A DNA stretch of 64,000 bases from Spongisporangium articulatum (lineage in GTDB: Bacteria; Actinomycetota; Actinomycetes; Actinomycetales; Kineosporiaceae). The translations under genes were made by a program, and so were the position numbers. The stretch's first letter is position 1. Each line of letters opens with the position of its first letter. Location: positions 460,987-524,986 of the forward strand of contig NZ_JBITLV010000004.1 in assembly GCF_044465595.1 (NCBI RefSeq). The letters are read 5' to 3'. This document shows positions 16,262-23,810 of this stretch, in pieces. The notes beneath the pieces were generated by a model. It did no database searches, was not told where the DNA came from, and saw only the letters and a list, made by a program, of their open reading frames with translations.

Positions 16262-16816
16262 TCAGATGAGCGTCGCGGCGACGATGTCGGCCAGGGCCGG
16301 CACGAGCGTCGGACCGACCACCACCTTGTCGTCGCTGTCGTGGTCGCGGGCGCGGACCGCGCATGAGCGCGGGCCGGAGCGCAGCACCGCGGCGGCCATC
16401 CGCACGTCCCGGCGGGAGGGGTGGTCGGCGAGGATCGCGGCGGCGGCCGCCTCGTCGTCCGGCAGGTCCTTCTCGACCTCGGGCGGGACGACGGACCGCT
16501 CGACCACCACGGCCGCCCCGTCGACCGAGTCGGGCCAGGAGATGCCCGCCAGCAGGTCGCTGAGCGTCTCGGCCTCCGGCAGGTTCTCCTGCTCGACGGC
16601 TGTGAGGTGCTCGGGGTCGGCGCGGGCGGCGTCCAGGACGTCGGGGGGCAGGCGCTCGGCGAGGCTCCCGTCGCGCTCCAGCGCACCCGCCGTCCGGACC
16701 AGGGCGAACAGCCGCACCGGACCGTCCCAGCCCGCCAGCGACGCGTGCCGCTCGAGTTCCACCACGACACGGTTCACAGCCTGTGTCGCCGGGTCGGGGA
16801 GTTCGGTGCCGTTCAC
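16262..16816 (-). CDS. PPA1309 family protein
   Basis: Conserved actinobacterial protein of unknown function, 184 residues from GTG 16816. Typical family blocks are FALVRTAGAL, LSDLLAGISWPDSVDGAAVVVER and DVRMAAAVLRSG, ending in ALADIVAATL. Acidic and soluble. It lies convergent with the PDZ-Lon gene (12 bp apart) and divergent from UPF0182, the usual neighbourhood for the family. GAGGATG upstream may serve as ribosome binding site. In the divergent region the direct repeat GTTATCGGG occurs twice 12 bp apart (16853 and 16865), a possible operator. Confidence 0.8.
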   Translation of the reverse strand: MNGTELPDPATQAVNRVVVELERHASLAGWDGPVRLFALVRTAGALERDGSLAERLPPDVLDAARADPEHLTAVEQENLPEAETLSDLLAGISWPDSVDGAAVVVERSVVPPEVEKDLPDDEAAAAAILADHPSRRDVRMAAAVLRSGPRSCAVRARDHDSDDKVVVGPTLVPALADIVAATLI

Positions 16817-16918
16817 CAGTGCATCCTCACGCCCGCATCCTATGAACCTGTAGTTATCGGGACCGTTATCGGGTCATGAGTGGGGGAACCCTGGCGACGA
16901 TGAGTAAGTTCTCGTTGC

Positions 16919-19918
16919 GTGACCTTCGAGCGTGAGCCACGTGGCCCGCGGCCCGTCCTGAACCGTCGACGTCGGGGCGCGCTCGCGCCGACCCTCGTCG
17001 TGGTCGGCGTGCTGATCATCCTCGGGCTGATCTTCGCCCAGATCTGGACCGACGTGCTGTGGTACCAGCAGCTCGGCTACCTCCAGGTGTACCGGACCGA
17101 GCTGTTCACCCGGGCGGTGCTGTTCGTCGTCGGCGGCGTCGTGATGGGGCTGGCCGTCGGCAGCAGCCTGCTGATCGGGTACCGCAGCCGGCCGATCTAC
17201 GCGCCGGTCTCCGCCGAGCAGGCCGGGCTCGACCGGTACCGCGACAGCATCGAGCCGCTGCGCCGGCTGGTGGCCGTGGCCGTGCCGGTCGTGATCGGGC
17301 TGTTCGCCGGGTCGGCCGCCGGGCAGCAGTGGCAGACCGTGCAGTTGTGGCTGCACAGCACGTCGTTCGGCACGAAGGACCCGCAGTTCCACCTCGACGT
17401 GTCGTTCTTCGTGTTCACGCTGCCCTGGCTGCAGTTCCTCGTCGGCTTCCTGACCGCGGCCACGTTCCTGGCCGGCCTGGCCGCGGGCGTGACGCACTAC
17501 CTGTACGGCGGGCTGCGGTTGCAGGGCGGCGGGCAGCGGCTGACGTCGGCCGCCCGCGTACACCTGTCGGTGCTGGCCGCGATCTTCCTGCTGCTGCGCG
17601 GCATCGGCTACTGGCTGGGGCGGTACGCCCTGTCCACCAAGGACTCCCGGCTGATCACCGGTCTGACCTACACCGACGCCAACGCGGTCCTGACCGCGCG
17701 GGGAGTGCTGGCCGGCATCGCTGTCCTCGTGGCCGTGCTGTTCCTCGTCACCGCGTTCATGGACCAGTTCCGCCTGCTCCCGCTGTACGGCGTGGCGCTG
17801 CTCGTGGTCTCGGCGATCGTGGTCGGCGGCATCCTGCCCGCGGGGGTGCAGCGGTTCAAGGTCACCCCGAACGCGCAGGCCCTGGAGCGCAAGTACATCC
17901 AGCACAACATCGACGCGACGCGCGCGGCGTACGGGTTGAGCAACGTCCAGTCGGAGAACTACGACGCGACGACGGACGCCGAACCTGAGGCCCTGCGCAA
18001 GGACGCCGACACGGCCAGCGGCATCCGGCTGGTCGACCCGTCGCTGGTCAGCGACACGTTCCGCCAGCTGCAGCAGATCAAGCAGTACTACTCGTTCCCC
18101 GACAGCCTCGACGTCGACCGCTACGACATCGACGGCCAGACGCAGGACGCCGTCGTCGCCGTGCGCGAGCTCGACCTGGACCAGCCGGCGCTCACCTCGC
18201 AGCGCAACTGGGTCAACGACCACATCGTCTACACCCACGGGTTCGGCCTGGTCGGCGCCTACGGCACGCAGAGCACGCCGGGCGGCCAGCCGGTGTTCTT
18301 CCAGCAGGACATCCCCTCCACCGGGAAGTTGAAGCCCTACGAGCCGCGGGTGTACTTCGGCGAGAAGTCGCCCGACTACTCGATCGTCGGTGGCGCGGCG
18401 AACGGGCCGAAGCGCGAGCTCGACTACCCGGACGACTCGGGTACCAACGAGGTGAACACGACCTACGCCGGCGCCGGTGGCGTGAAGATCGGTTCGCTGT
18501 TCCGGAAGCTGTTGTACGCCATCAAGTTCCGGGAGCAGAACATCCTGCTCTCCAGCGCCGTGAACGACCAGTCGAAGATCATGTACGACCGCAGCCCGCG
18601 CGAGCGGGTGCAGAAGGTCGCGCCGTTCCTGACTCTCGACGGCGACCCGTACCCGGCGGTCATCGACGGTCGGATCAAGTGGATCGTCGACGGCTACACG
18701 ACGTCGGCCAACTACCCGTACTCCCGCTCGAAGGTGCTGGAGGAGGCGACGTCCGACTCCATCACCGCGCTGCCCAGCAGCAGCGTGGTGGCGCTGGACA
18801 ACCGGCGGATCAACTACATCCGCAACTCGGTGAAGGCGACCGTCGACGCCTACGACGGCTCCGTGACCCTCTACAGCTGGGACCAGAAGGACCCGGTGCT
18901 GAAGTCGTGGGAGAAGATCTTCCCCGGCGCGGTGCAGCCGCAGGCGAAGATCGACAGCCAGCTCATGAGTCACATCCGTTACCCGGAGGACCTTTTCAAG
19001 GTTCAGCGGGACCTGATGCAGACCTACCACGTGACCGACGCCAACGGCTTCTACAGCGGGCAGGACTTCTGGGAGGTTCCCGACGACCCGACCCGCAACA
19101 CGAACTCGTTGCAGCCGGCCTACTACCTGACCCTGCAGATGCCGGGGCAGGACCAACCCACGTTCTCGTTGTCCACGGCGTTCGTGCCCAAGGGGCGCAC
19201 CCGCAACGTGCTGACGGGATTCATGGCGGTCGACGCCGACGCCGGCGACACCCCCGGCCAACCGCGCCCCGGGTACGGACAGTTCAGGCTGCTGAAGCTG
19301 CCGAGCGACTCGCCGGTGTCCGGGCCCGGGCAGGTGCAGAGCAACTTTAACTCCGACACCGAGGTGGCCCAGCAGATCAAGCTGCTGGAGGGCACCAGTT
19401 CGACGGTCGAGAGAGGCAACCTGCTCACGTTGCCGTTGGCCGGCGGCCTGCTCTACGTGCAACCGGTCTACGTGCGCGGTGGCAGCGGAACGGGCACCGG
19501 CACGTTCCCGCTGCTGCGCAAGATCGTGGTCGGCTTCGGCAGCGAGATCGGGTTCGCCGACACCCTCGCCGACGCGCTGGACCAGGTGTTCGGGAACTCC
19601 TCCGGGACGGGGTCCGGGACCGGCACCGGGACCGGGGGCACCGGCTCGGGCGGGACGGCGGGCAACACGGCCCTGCAGAACGCCCTGGACGACGCCCAGC
19701 AGGCTCTCGCGGACAGCGACGCGGCGCTGAAGAAGGGCGACTTCACGGCCTACGGAGCGGCGCAGAAGCGACTCCAGCAGGCCATCGAGGCCGCCATCGC
19801 CGCCGAGGACGCCGCGTCCAAGGCCAGGACCACCCCGTCCGCGTCCGCGTCCGCTTCCGCCACGCCTCGGGCGTCGGCGTCGGCGTCGGCCACCCCGAGA
19901 GCGAGCGCCAGCCCGTAA
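16919..19918 (+). CDS. UPF0182 family large membrane protein
   Basis: Protein of 999 residues with seven or so membrane helices in the first 320 residues (for example PTLVVVGVLIILGLIFA, AVLFVVGGVVMGLAVG, VLVAVLFLVTAFMDQF) and a large extracytoplasmic domain after that. GTG 16919 lies 8 nt after TAAGTT (16905-16910), a likely leaderless start. The C-terminus holds Gly/Thr-rich and Ser/Ala/Pro-rich low-complexity tails (GTGSGTGTGTGGTGSG; ASASATPRAS repeated). The family is nearly universal in Actinomycetia beside PPA1309 and PDZ-Lon genes; its function is not established. Confidence 0.9.
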   Translation: MTFEREPRGPRPVLNRRRRGALAPTLVVVGVLIILGLIFAQIWTDVLWYQQLGYLQVYRTELFTRAVLFVVGGVVMGLAVGSSLLIGYRSRPIYAPVSAEQAGLDRYRDSIEPLRRLVAVAVPVVIGLFAGSAAGQQWQTVQLWLHSTSFGTKDPQFHLDVSFFVFTLPWLQFLVGFLTAATFLAGLAAGVTHYLYGGLRLQGGGQRLTSAARVHLSVLAAIFLLLRGIGYWLGRYALSTKDSRLITGLTYTDANAVLTARGVLAGIAVLVAVLFLVTAFMDQFRLLPLYGVALLVVSAIVVGGILPAGVQRFKVTPNAQALERKYIQHNIDATRAAYGLSNVQSENYDATTDAEPEALRKDADTASGIRLVDPSLVSDTFRQLQQIKQYYSFPDSLDVDRYDIDGQTQDAVVAVRELDLDQPALTSQRNWVNDHIVYTHGFGLVGAYGTQSTPGGQPVFFQQDIPSTGKLKPYEPRVYFGEKSPDYSIVGGAANGPKRELDYPDDSGTNEVNTTYAGAGGVKIGSLFRKLLYAIKFREQNILLSSAVNDQSKIMYDRSPRERVQKVAPFLTLDGDPYPAVIDGRIKWIVDGYTTSANYPYSRSKVLEEATSDSITALPSSSVVALDNRRINYIRNSVKATVDAYDGSVTLYSWDQKDPVLKSWEKIFPGAVQPQAKIDSQLMSHIRYPEDLFKVQRDLMQTYHVTDANGFYSGQDFWEVPDDPTRNTNSLQPAYYLTLQMPGQDQPTFSLSTAFVPKGRTRNVLTGFMAVDADAGDTPGQPRPGYGQFRLLKLPSDSPVSGPGQVQSNFNSDTEVAQQIKLLEGTSSTVERGNLLTLPLAGGLLYVQPVYVRGGSGTGTGTFPLLRKIVVGFGSEIGFADTLADALDQVFGNSSGTGSGTGTGTGGTGSGGTAGNTALQNALDDAQQALADSDAALKKGDFTAYGAAQKRLQQAIEAAIAAEDAASKARTTPSASASASATPRASASASATPRASASP

Positions 19919-19925
19919 CGCCTTC

Positions 19926-19992
19926 AAGATCACCGGCTCGGTGCGCGGATCCGCAGTTCGACCCGCAGTTCGTGCACCGAGTCGGCGATCTT
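19926..19992 (+). terminator. stem-loop terminator of the UPF0182 gene
   Basis: A 19-bp stem with two G-U-type mismatches (19926-19944 against 19974-19992, outer AAGATC / GATCTT) closes a 29-nt loop that carries the direct repeat CGCAGTTCG twice. It starts 8 bp after the stop codon. Confidence 0.65.
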
Positions 19993-20009
19993 GGTCCTGA
20001 CCAGCCGAT

Positions 20010-20038
20010 TTGGTGGGCTGGACGGGGGTGTGTAACGT
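20010..20038 (+). promoter_or_regulatory. tRNA promoter
   Basis: TTGGTG (20010-20015), 17-bp spacer, TAACGT (20033-20038), with the tRNA 5' end 12 nt further on. Spacing and sequence fit a housekeeping sigma promoter for the initiator tRNA. Confidence 0.7.
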
Positions 20039-20050
20039 TGGGTTCACCGA

Positions 20051-20124
20051 CGCGGGGTGGAGCAGCTCGGTAGCTCGCTGGGCTCATAACCCAGAGGTCG
20101 CAGGTTCAAATCCTGCCCCCGCTA
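20051..20124 (+). tRNA. initiator tRNA-Met (anticodon CAU)
   Basis: A 74-nt cloverleaf without encoded CCA. Anticodon stem-loop GGG-CTCATAA-CCC has the three G-C pairs that mark an initiator tRNA; the T-arm is GCAGG-TTCAAAT-CCTGC. Position 1 (C) does not pair with position 72 (T), also an initiator feature. The 3' half is the likely attachment site of the integrated element that follows. Confidence 0.93.
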
Positions 20125-20144
20125 CAAATGAAAGTGCAGGTCAG

Positions 20145-20176
20145 AGGCCCTGTCCGGTTCGCCGGGCGGGGCCTTT
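20145..20176 (+). terminator. terminator after the initiator tRNA
   Basis: AGGCCC-TGT-CCGG-TTCG-CCGG-GCG-GGGCCT hairpin with a stable TTCG tetraloop, followed by TTGGTCGTT. It begins 20 nt after the tRNA 3' end. Confidence 0.65.
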
Positions 20177-20352
20177 GGTCGTTGCGGAAGCGCCAGTGTG
20201 CACGGATCTGTGCACGGCAGGTGACTTGAGCGCCCGGAGGCCGCCATCTTGCTAGTCCTGAGAGCGGACCCGCCGACCAGAACCCCTGGACGGCACCTTG
20301 GACCTTCTCCTGACCTGGCCAATGTGATGCGGAAGCGGTCTAGCATTCTCGA

Positions 20353-20691
20353 ATGCAGACGGGGACCTCGATCTTGGGCCCGCTCGCGGTGCTCACTGCG
20401 GCGATTATTGCCCTGCTCGGTGTCGGTGCCACTGTCAGACAAAAGTCCAAGACTGACCGCCGTGAGCAATGGTGGAAGAGGGCAGAGTGGTCGCTCGACC
20501 AGATTTTTCATACAGACGAGGCTCGTCAGCGCGTTGGCTTCGCTGTACTTCTCGTTCTCGCGGACAGCAGACTTGCTACGAGTGAGGAGTTTGCACTCCT
20601 CGATGCGGCCGCCGACGTCGTGATCGACTCGGCGGAAATCAATGAGGAAGACCAAGATGAGGATCATGACGGTGGATTGGGGCGCTCATGA
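20353..20691 (+). CDS. small membrane protein, partner of receiver-like protein
   Basis: Protein of 112 residues. Residues 6-26 form a membrane helix (ILGPLAVLTAAIIALLGV), then KSKTDRREQWWKRAEWSLDQ and a helical body ending in an acidic tail (EEDQDEDHD). No known domain. ATG 20353 has no strong ribosome binding site. Its stop overlaps the ATG of the next gene (ATGA, 20688-20691), so the two are co-translated. It sits between the tRNA and the integrase, as cargo of the element. Confidence 0.6.
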   Translation: MQTGTSILGPLAVLTAAIIALLGVGATVRQKSKTDRREQWWKRAEWSLDQIFHTDEARQRVGFAVLLVLADSRLATSEEFALLDAAADVVIDSAEINEEDQDEDHDGGLGRS

Positions 20692-21377
20692 CTGAGCCGG
20701 CCCAGGAAGCGGGGGCGCGCTCTCGGCGCGCGGCAGCTGGGGGAACGCGCACGGCGATTGTCGTAAGCAATGACCCGGACCTCACCCGCAAGATCTCTGA
20801 TCTGATCGCTGCGGTTCATGCTGACAGCATCATCTTAACGATTCCGGAATATGAGGAAGCAATCCCAATCCTTGGAGAAACGACGGCCGGATTGGTGGTT
20901 ATTGATACCGCAATGATTGATTGGGAAGCGGGAATGGACGCCATCAGGCCCTTCACTCGCTCGCCGAACTGGTCGCCGTTCTTATTTATCGTGCGAGAAG
21001 GCGTCAATGGAGAAAAAGAGAATCTCTTAGCTCAGGCAACCAAGATGGGCCGTCGCAGCATTGTTCATGTTGATGACGATGAGGTAGCAATCTCGGCAAG
21101 GATCGGGGACGCCTTCGCGTGGGGAGCTTCGATGCGTGCCATCTTGGAAGATGCCCCTGTACCCAGCCTACTTGCAGCCGACCGAGGCAGCTCCGTGACA
21201 ACTGACGTCTTGTCCCCGACGATCGGGCAGGATCTAGATTCGTCTAGATTTGGCCCCGGTACCGTGGCCGCCGCTTCGGTTTTAAAAGAAAAGGTGGCGG
21301 AACGGCGGAGAGGTATGCGCAATACCCTAGTCGCTCGTGGTTGGCGAGTCCCTTGGCGGCATGCTTCAGGAGAATGA
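20688..21377 (+). CDS. receiver-like domain protein
   Basis: Protein of 229 residues. Residues 22-140 look like a response-regulator receiver fold: TAIVVSNDPDLTRKISDLI (first strand and helix with acidic residue), GLVVIDTAM (third strand with the Asp where phosphorylation occurs), SPFLFIVRE and SIVHVDDDEV. The Lys of the fifth strand is not evident, so phosphorylation is doubtful. The C-terminal 80 residues are unlike any output domain and end basic (RRRGMRNTLVARGWRVPWRH). No histidine kinase is near. Co-translated with the upstream membrane protein; possibly a signalling or defence pair carried by the element. Confidence 0.55.
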   Translation: MTEPAQEAGARSRRAAAGGTRTAIVVSNDPDLTRKISDLIAAVHADSIILTIPEYEEAIPILGETTAGLVVIDTAMIDWEAGMDAIRPFTRSPNWSPFLFIVREGVNGEKENLLAQATKMGRRSIVHVDDDEVAISARIGDAFAWGASMRAILEDAPVPSLLAADRGSSVTTDVLSPTIGQDLDSSRFGPGTVAAASVLKEKVAERRRGMRNTLVARGWRVPWRHASGE

Positions 21378-21399
21378 TCGGTCGAAGCGAGATTGCTAG

Positions 21400-22544
21400 T
21401 CACGGCGACCCAAGGATTACGCTGGCGATTTCGGCTGCAGCTTCCTGATCCATGCCCTCGACGACGTGACTGTAGGTTTGAAGGGTGAATGCTACGGAGG
21501 CGTGGCCCAGGCGTTCACTGACGATCTTGGGGTGAACGCCTGCCTTCAGCGCGACCGTGGCGTAGGAGTGCCGGACATCGTGCAGGCGGATGAAAGGCAG
21601 GCCGGCTGAACGCGAGAGCTTGAAGAATCTGTCGGTGATGGTCTGCGGATGCAGAGCGTTGCCGTCCGGCCAGCAGAACAGAAGCGGGGAGTGGTGCCCG
21701 ACCTCGCGACGTTCTTTCCTCCAGCGAGTCAGATGCGAGCGCAGTGCCTCGACTGTCATGGGGTCGAGCGCAAGCGTGCGGTAACCCCGGTTGGTCTTGG
21801 GCTCGGACGTCGCCGCCCGACCGTGAACGACGACGCGCGGGACGGCCGGCGTCACACGCGCCCGCCGAAGGTCGATGTCTTCCCACGCAGCCCCGCCAGC
21901 TCGCCCCGCCGTAGGCCCGTGGTGGCCACCAGGAGCCACAGCGCGTAGAACCGATCGTCCTGCACGTACTCGACGAACGTGCGCAGCTGCTCGGCCGTCC
22001 AGACGGTTCGCTTGCGCCCGTGGCCGGCGGGCGGCTCGGCATCCTCGGCCGGGTTGCGCGGCAGGTAGCCCCACTTCACGGCATCCCGTAGGGCCCGGCG
22101 GAGCATCACGTGCACGTTGCGCACCGTCTTGGGTGCGAGGCCGGTTGGGCCGCCCGGAACCTTGCGCACGCGGCCCTCGGCGAGCAGGTGCGAGTACGGG
22201 AGGTTGATCCGCACCGGGGTCAGATCCTGTAGCGCCGTTGCGCCGATGATCGGGCTCACGTAGGCGTCTCGGTAGTCGCGGTAGTTGGCCCAGGTGGTCG
22301 GTCGGATGCGCCCGTCGATTGCCTTTACCCACTCGTCGAGGAACGCGGCGACGGTCATGCGCGACGGCTTCACGTGCCGGCCCTGCTCGGCGGCTGTCAT
22401 GGCCTCACGCATGGCTGCTTCGGCTTCCTTGCGTGTGCCGAAGCCGCTCTTGCTCGGCTGACGCCGGCGCCCTGTCAGAGGGTCCGGTTCGAGGTCGAAC
22501 CGGTAGGCCCAGACTGAGCCGCGCCTGTACACGTTGCCCTTCAT
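21400..22544 (-). pseudogene. tyrosine integrase with a frameshift
   Basis: Site-specific recombinase split into two overlapping frames. The N-terminal frame starts at ATG 22544 (SAM-like core-binding domain, then TTGLRRGELAGLR with the first catalytic Arg) and runs into wrong frame after 21890. The second frame resumes at WEDIDLRRARV and carries LHDVRHSYAT (His-x-x-Arg), LGHASVAF (His) and TLQTYSHV (catalytic Tyr). One missing base in CTGCG|TGGGAA at about 21886 explains the break; repaired, it would give about 381 residues, normal for the family. All catalytic residues are present otherwise, so the mutation is recent or a sequencing error. Start overlaps the excisionase stop. Confidence 0.85.
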
Positions 22545-22735
22545 CAGAGATCACCCATGTCCAGGAGCGCCGCGCTTTTCACGTACACGCGCCCGCCAAG
22601 ACGCTTGCTGGGTAGCTCGCCGGACGCGGCGAGCCGGTAGGCGGCGGCCCGGCTGATGCCGAGCAGCTGGGCCGCGCGTGGCACGGAGACGAGCAGGGGG
22701 AGGCCTTCGAGGTCGCGGGCGGGGGACGTGGTCAC
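22544..22735 (-). CDS. excisionase / AlpA-type helix-turn-helix DNA-binding protein
   Basis: Small protein of 63 residues from GTG 22735 with GAAGGAG about 8 nt upstream. The winged-helix motif VPRAAQLLGISRAAAYRLAASGELPSKRLG is split in two recognisable parts: AAQLLGISRAAAYRL (recognition helix) and LPSKRLGGRVYV (wing). Such proteins direct integrase to excise. The stop and the integrase start overlap (TGATG), the normal xis-int arrangement of actinomycete integrative elements. Confidence 0.8.
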   Translation of the reverse strand: MTTSPARDLEGLPLLVSVPRAAQLLGISRAAAYRLAASGELPSKRLGGRVYVKSAALLDMGDL

Positions 22736-22854
22736 GATCGGTTCTCCTTCATGGTTGGCCGAGCTGTGGTCGTGTGAGGTGGGGTGAGCGGTCCTAGCCG
22801 TCCCAGGCGTTGCATTGCTGGTCAGGCTGGGACGGCTCGGATCGTTGGGACGGC

Positions 22855-23511
22855 TCAAGCCGTCCCGCTGGTGAAGCCGTCCCGCGCTGACCTGCGGTGA
22901 TGAGGCTGGGACGGGTGGGACGGCTCTCCCTCGGGGATTGGGAGGTCGAGGACGTCGCCGGGCGCGTTTTCGGGGGCCGGCACCGACGTCAGGGGGAGGG
23001 GTGGGCAGTAGCGGGCCCAGGCGTCGAGGAAGTCGACGCGCTGGTATCCCTTGGCCTGGCTGCCGTCGGGGAATCGGATGTTTGACGAGCGGATGTCGTA
23101 CTCGCGCAGCAGGTTGCCGAGCTTCATGGCGGTCAAGCCGGTGGGCCCGTAGTCGGCCCACGGTGCCTCGGGGTCGGCCTTCAGCCGTTCGAGCAGGACG
23201 CCGGTCGGCAAGGCGTTGATGGCGACGGCCAGGCCGAAGGCGGCCCGGCAGTCGATGAGCAGTCGGACCCGGTGGCCGACGTCGGCGGAGGCCTCGTGGT
23301 CGGCGGTGAGGTGGACGGCGGCGTGCCGGGCGCGCTCGGGCCAGTCGCCGCCGGCAAGGTCGGCGACGGCGATGAGGGGTTCCCAGGTGTCGGCGGCGCG
23401 GTCCTCGACGGGCATGACGGCCTCGGCCGCCTCCAGCTCGGCCGCGTGACCGGCCAGCCATTCGTTGAGCTGCTGGCCCAGGGCGCGCAGCCGGTAGCTC
23501 GGCGAAGGGTT
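22855..23511 (-). pseudogene. DUF3631 replication/primase-type protein, 5'-truncated
   Basis: The frame encodes the C-terminal DUF3631 region only: RLRALGQQLNEWLAGHAAEL, MPVEDRAADTWEPLIAVADL, WADYGPTGLTAMKLGNLLRE and GYQRVDFLDAWARYCP. Full proteins carry a Toprim/helicase ATPase region of several hundred residues before this block; here an in-frame stop at 23512-23514 and unrelated lower-GC sequence replace it. ATG 23415 could still start a 186-residue remnant. It is probably a deletion or insertion scar that killed replication of the integrated element. Confidence 0.7.
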
Positions 23512-23585
23512 TCACTCAGTATGGTTGGCCCGGCAAGTGGCGCGGTTACCGTGAGGAATTGATGCGTCGGTGGCAGCTCACTGCA

Positions 23586-23735
23586 TCAAGAACTTAGAGC
23601 GAAATTGTGGTGGCCGGGCACTGAAAGTAAATATCGCTCAATGGTAGTGGTGCAGCCGTGTCCGAGGCGCTCCTTCACGATTTGGAGATCAGCGTCACCG
23701 GCGAGTAGCCACTTAGAGTGCCGTCCTCAATGTGT
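23586..23735 (-). pseudogene. relic of a second tyrosine integrase (C-terminal end)
   Basis: Short minus-strand trace ending at TGA 23586-23588. It reads RHSKWLLAGDADLQIVKERL, then GHGCTTTIERYLLSVPGHH, which matches the Arg-His region, the LGH box and the catalytic-Tyr end of phage-type integrases. A TGA falls where HDLRH would be, and sequence further upstream is degenerate. It is a different integrase from the one at 21.4-22.5 kb, so two elements have inserted here in turn. The rest of 23515-23810 contains no gene. Confidence 0.6.
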
Positions 23736-23810
23736 ATCAGCAGCTTGGCGACCATGCGTTCAGCGAGCTTCACCTGACGTCCGGCCCTACGGATTGTAGG
23801 TTTATGCTCT

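Noticed and set aside
16874..20047. 1057-codon minus-strand ORF
   Set aside because: It lies antisense to the UPF0182 gene, is His/Arg/Gly-rich like other GC-shadow frames, and shows no domain.
20010..20255. 81-codon ORF running through the tRNA gene (reads VAGSNPAPAT in the middle)
   Set aside because: It is the well-known false ORF made by translating a tRNA gene; the cloverleaf explains the sequence.
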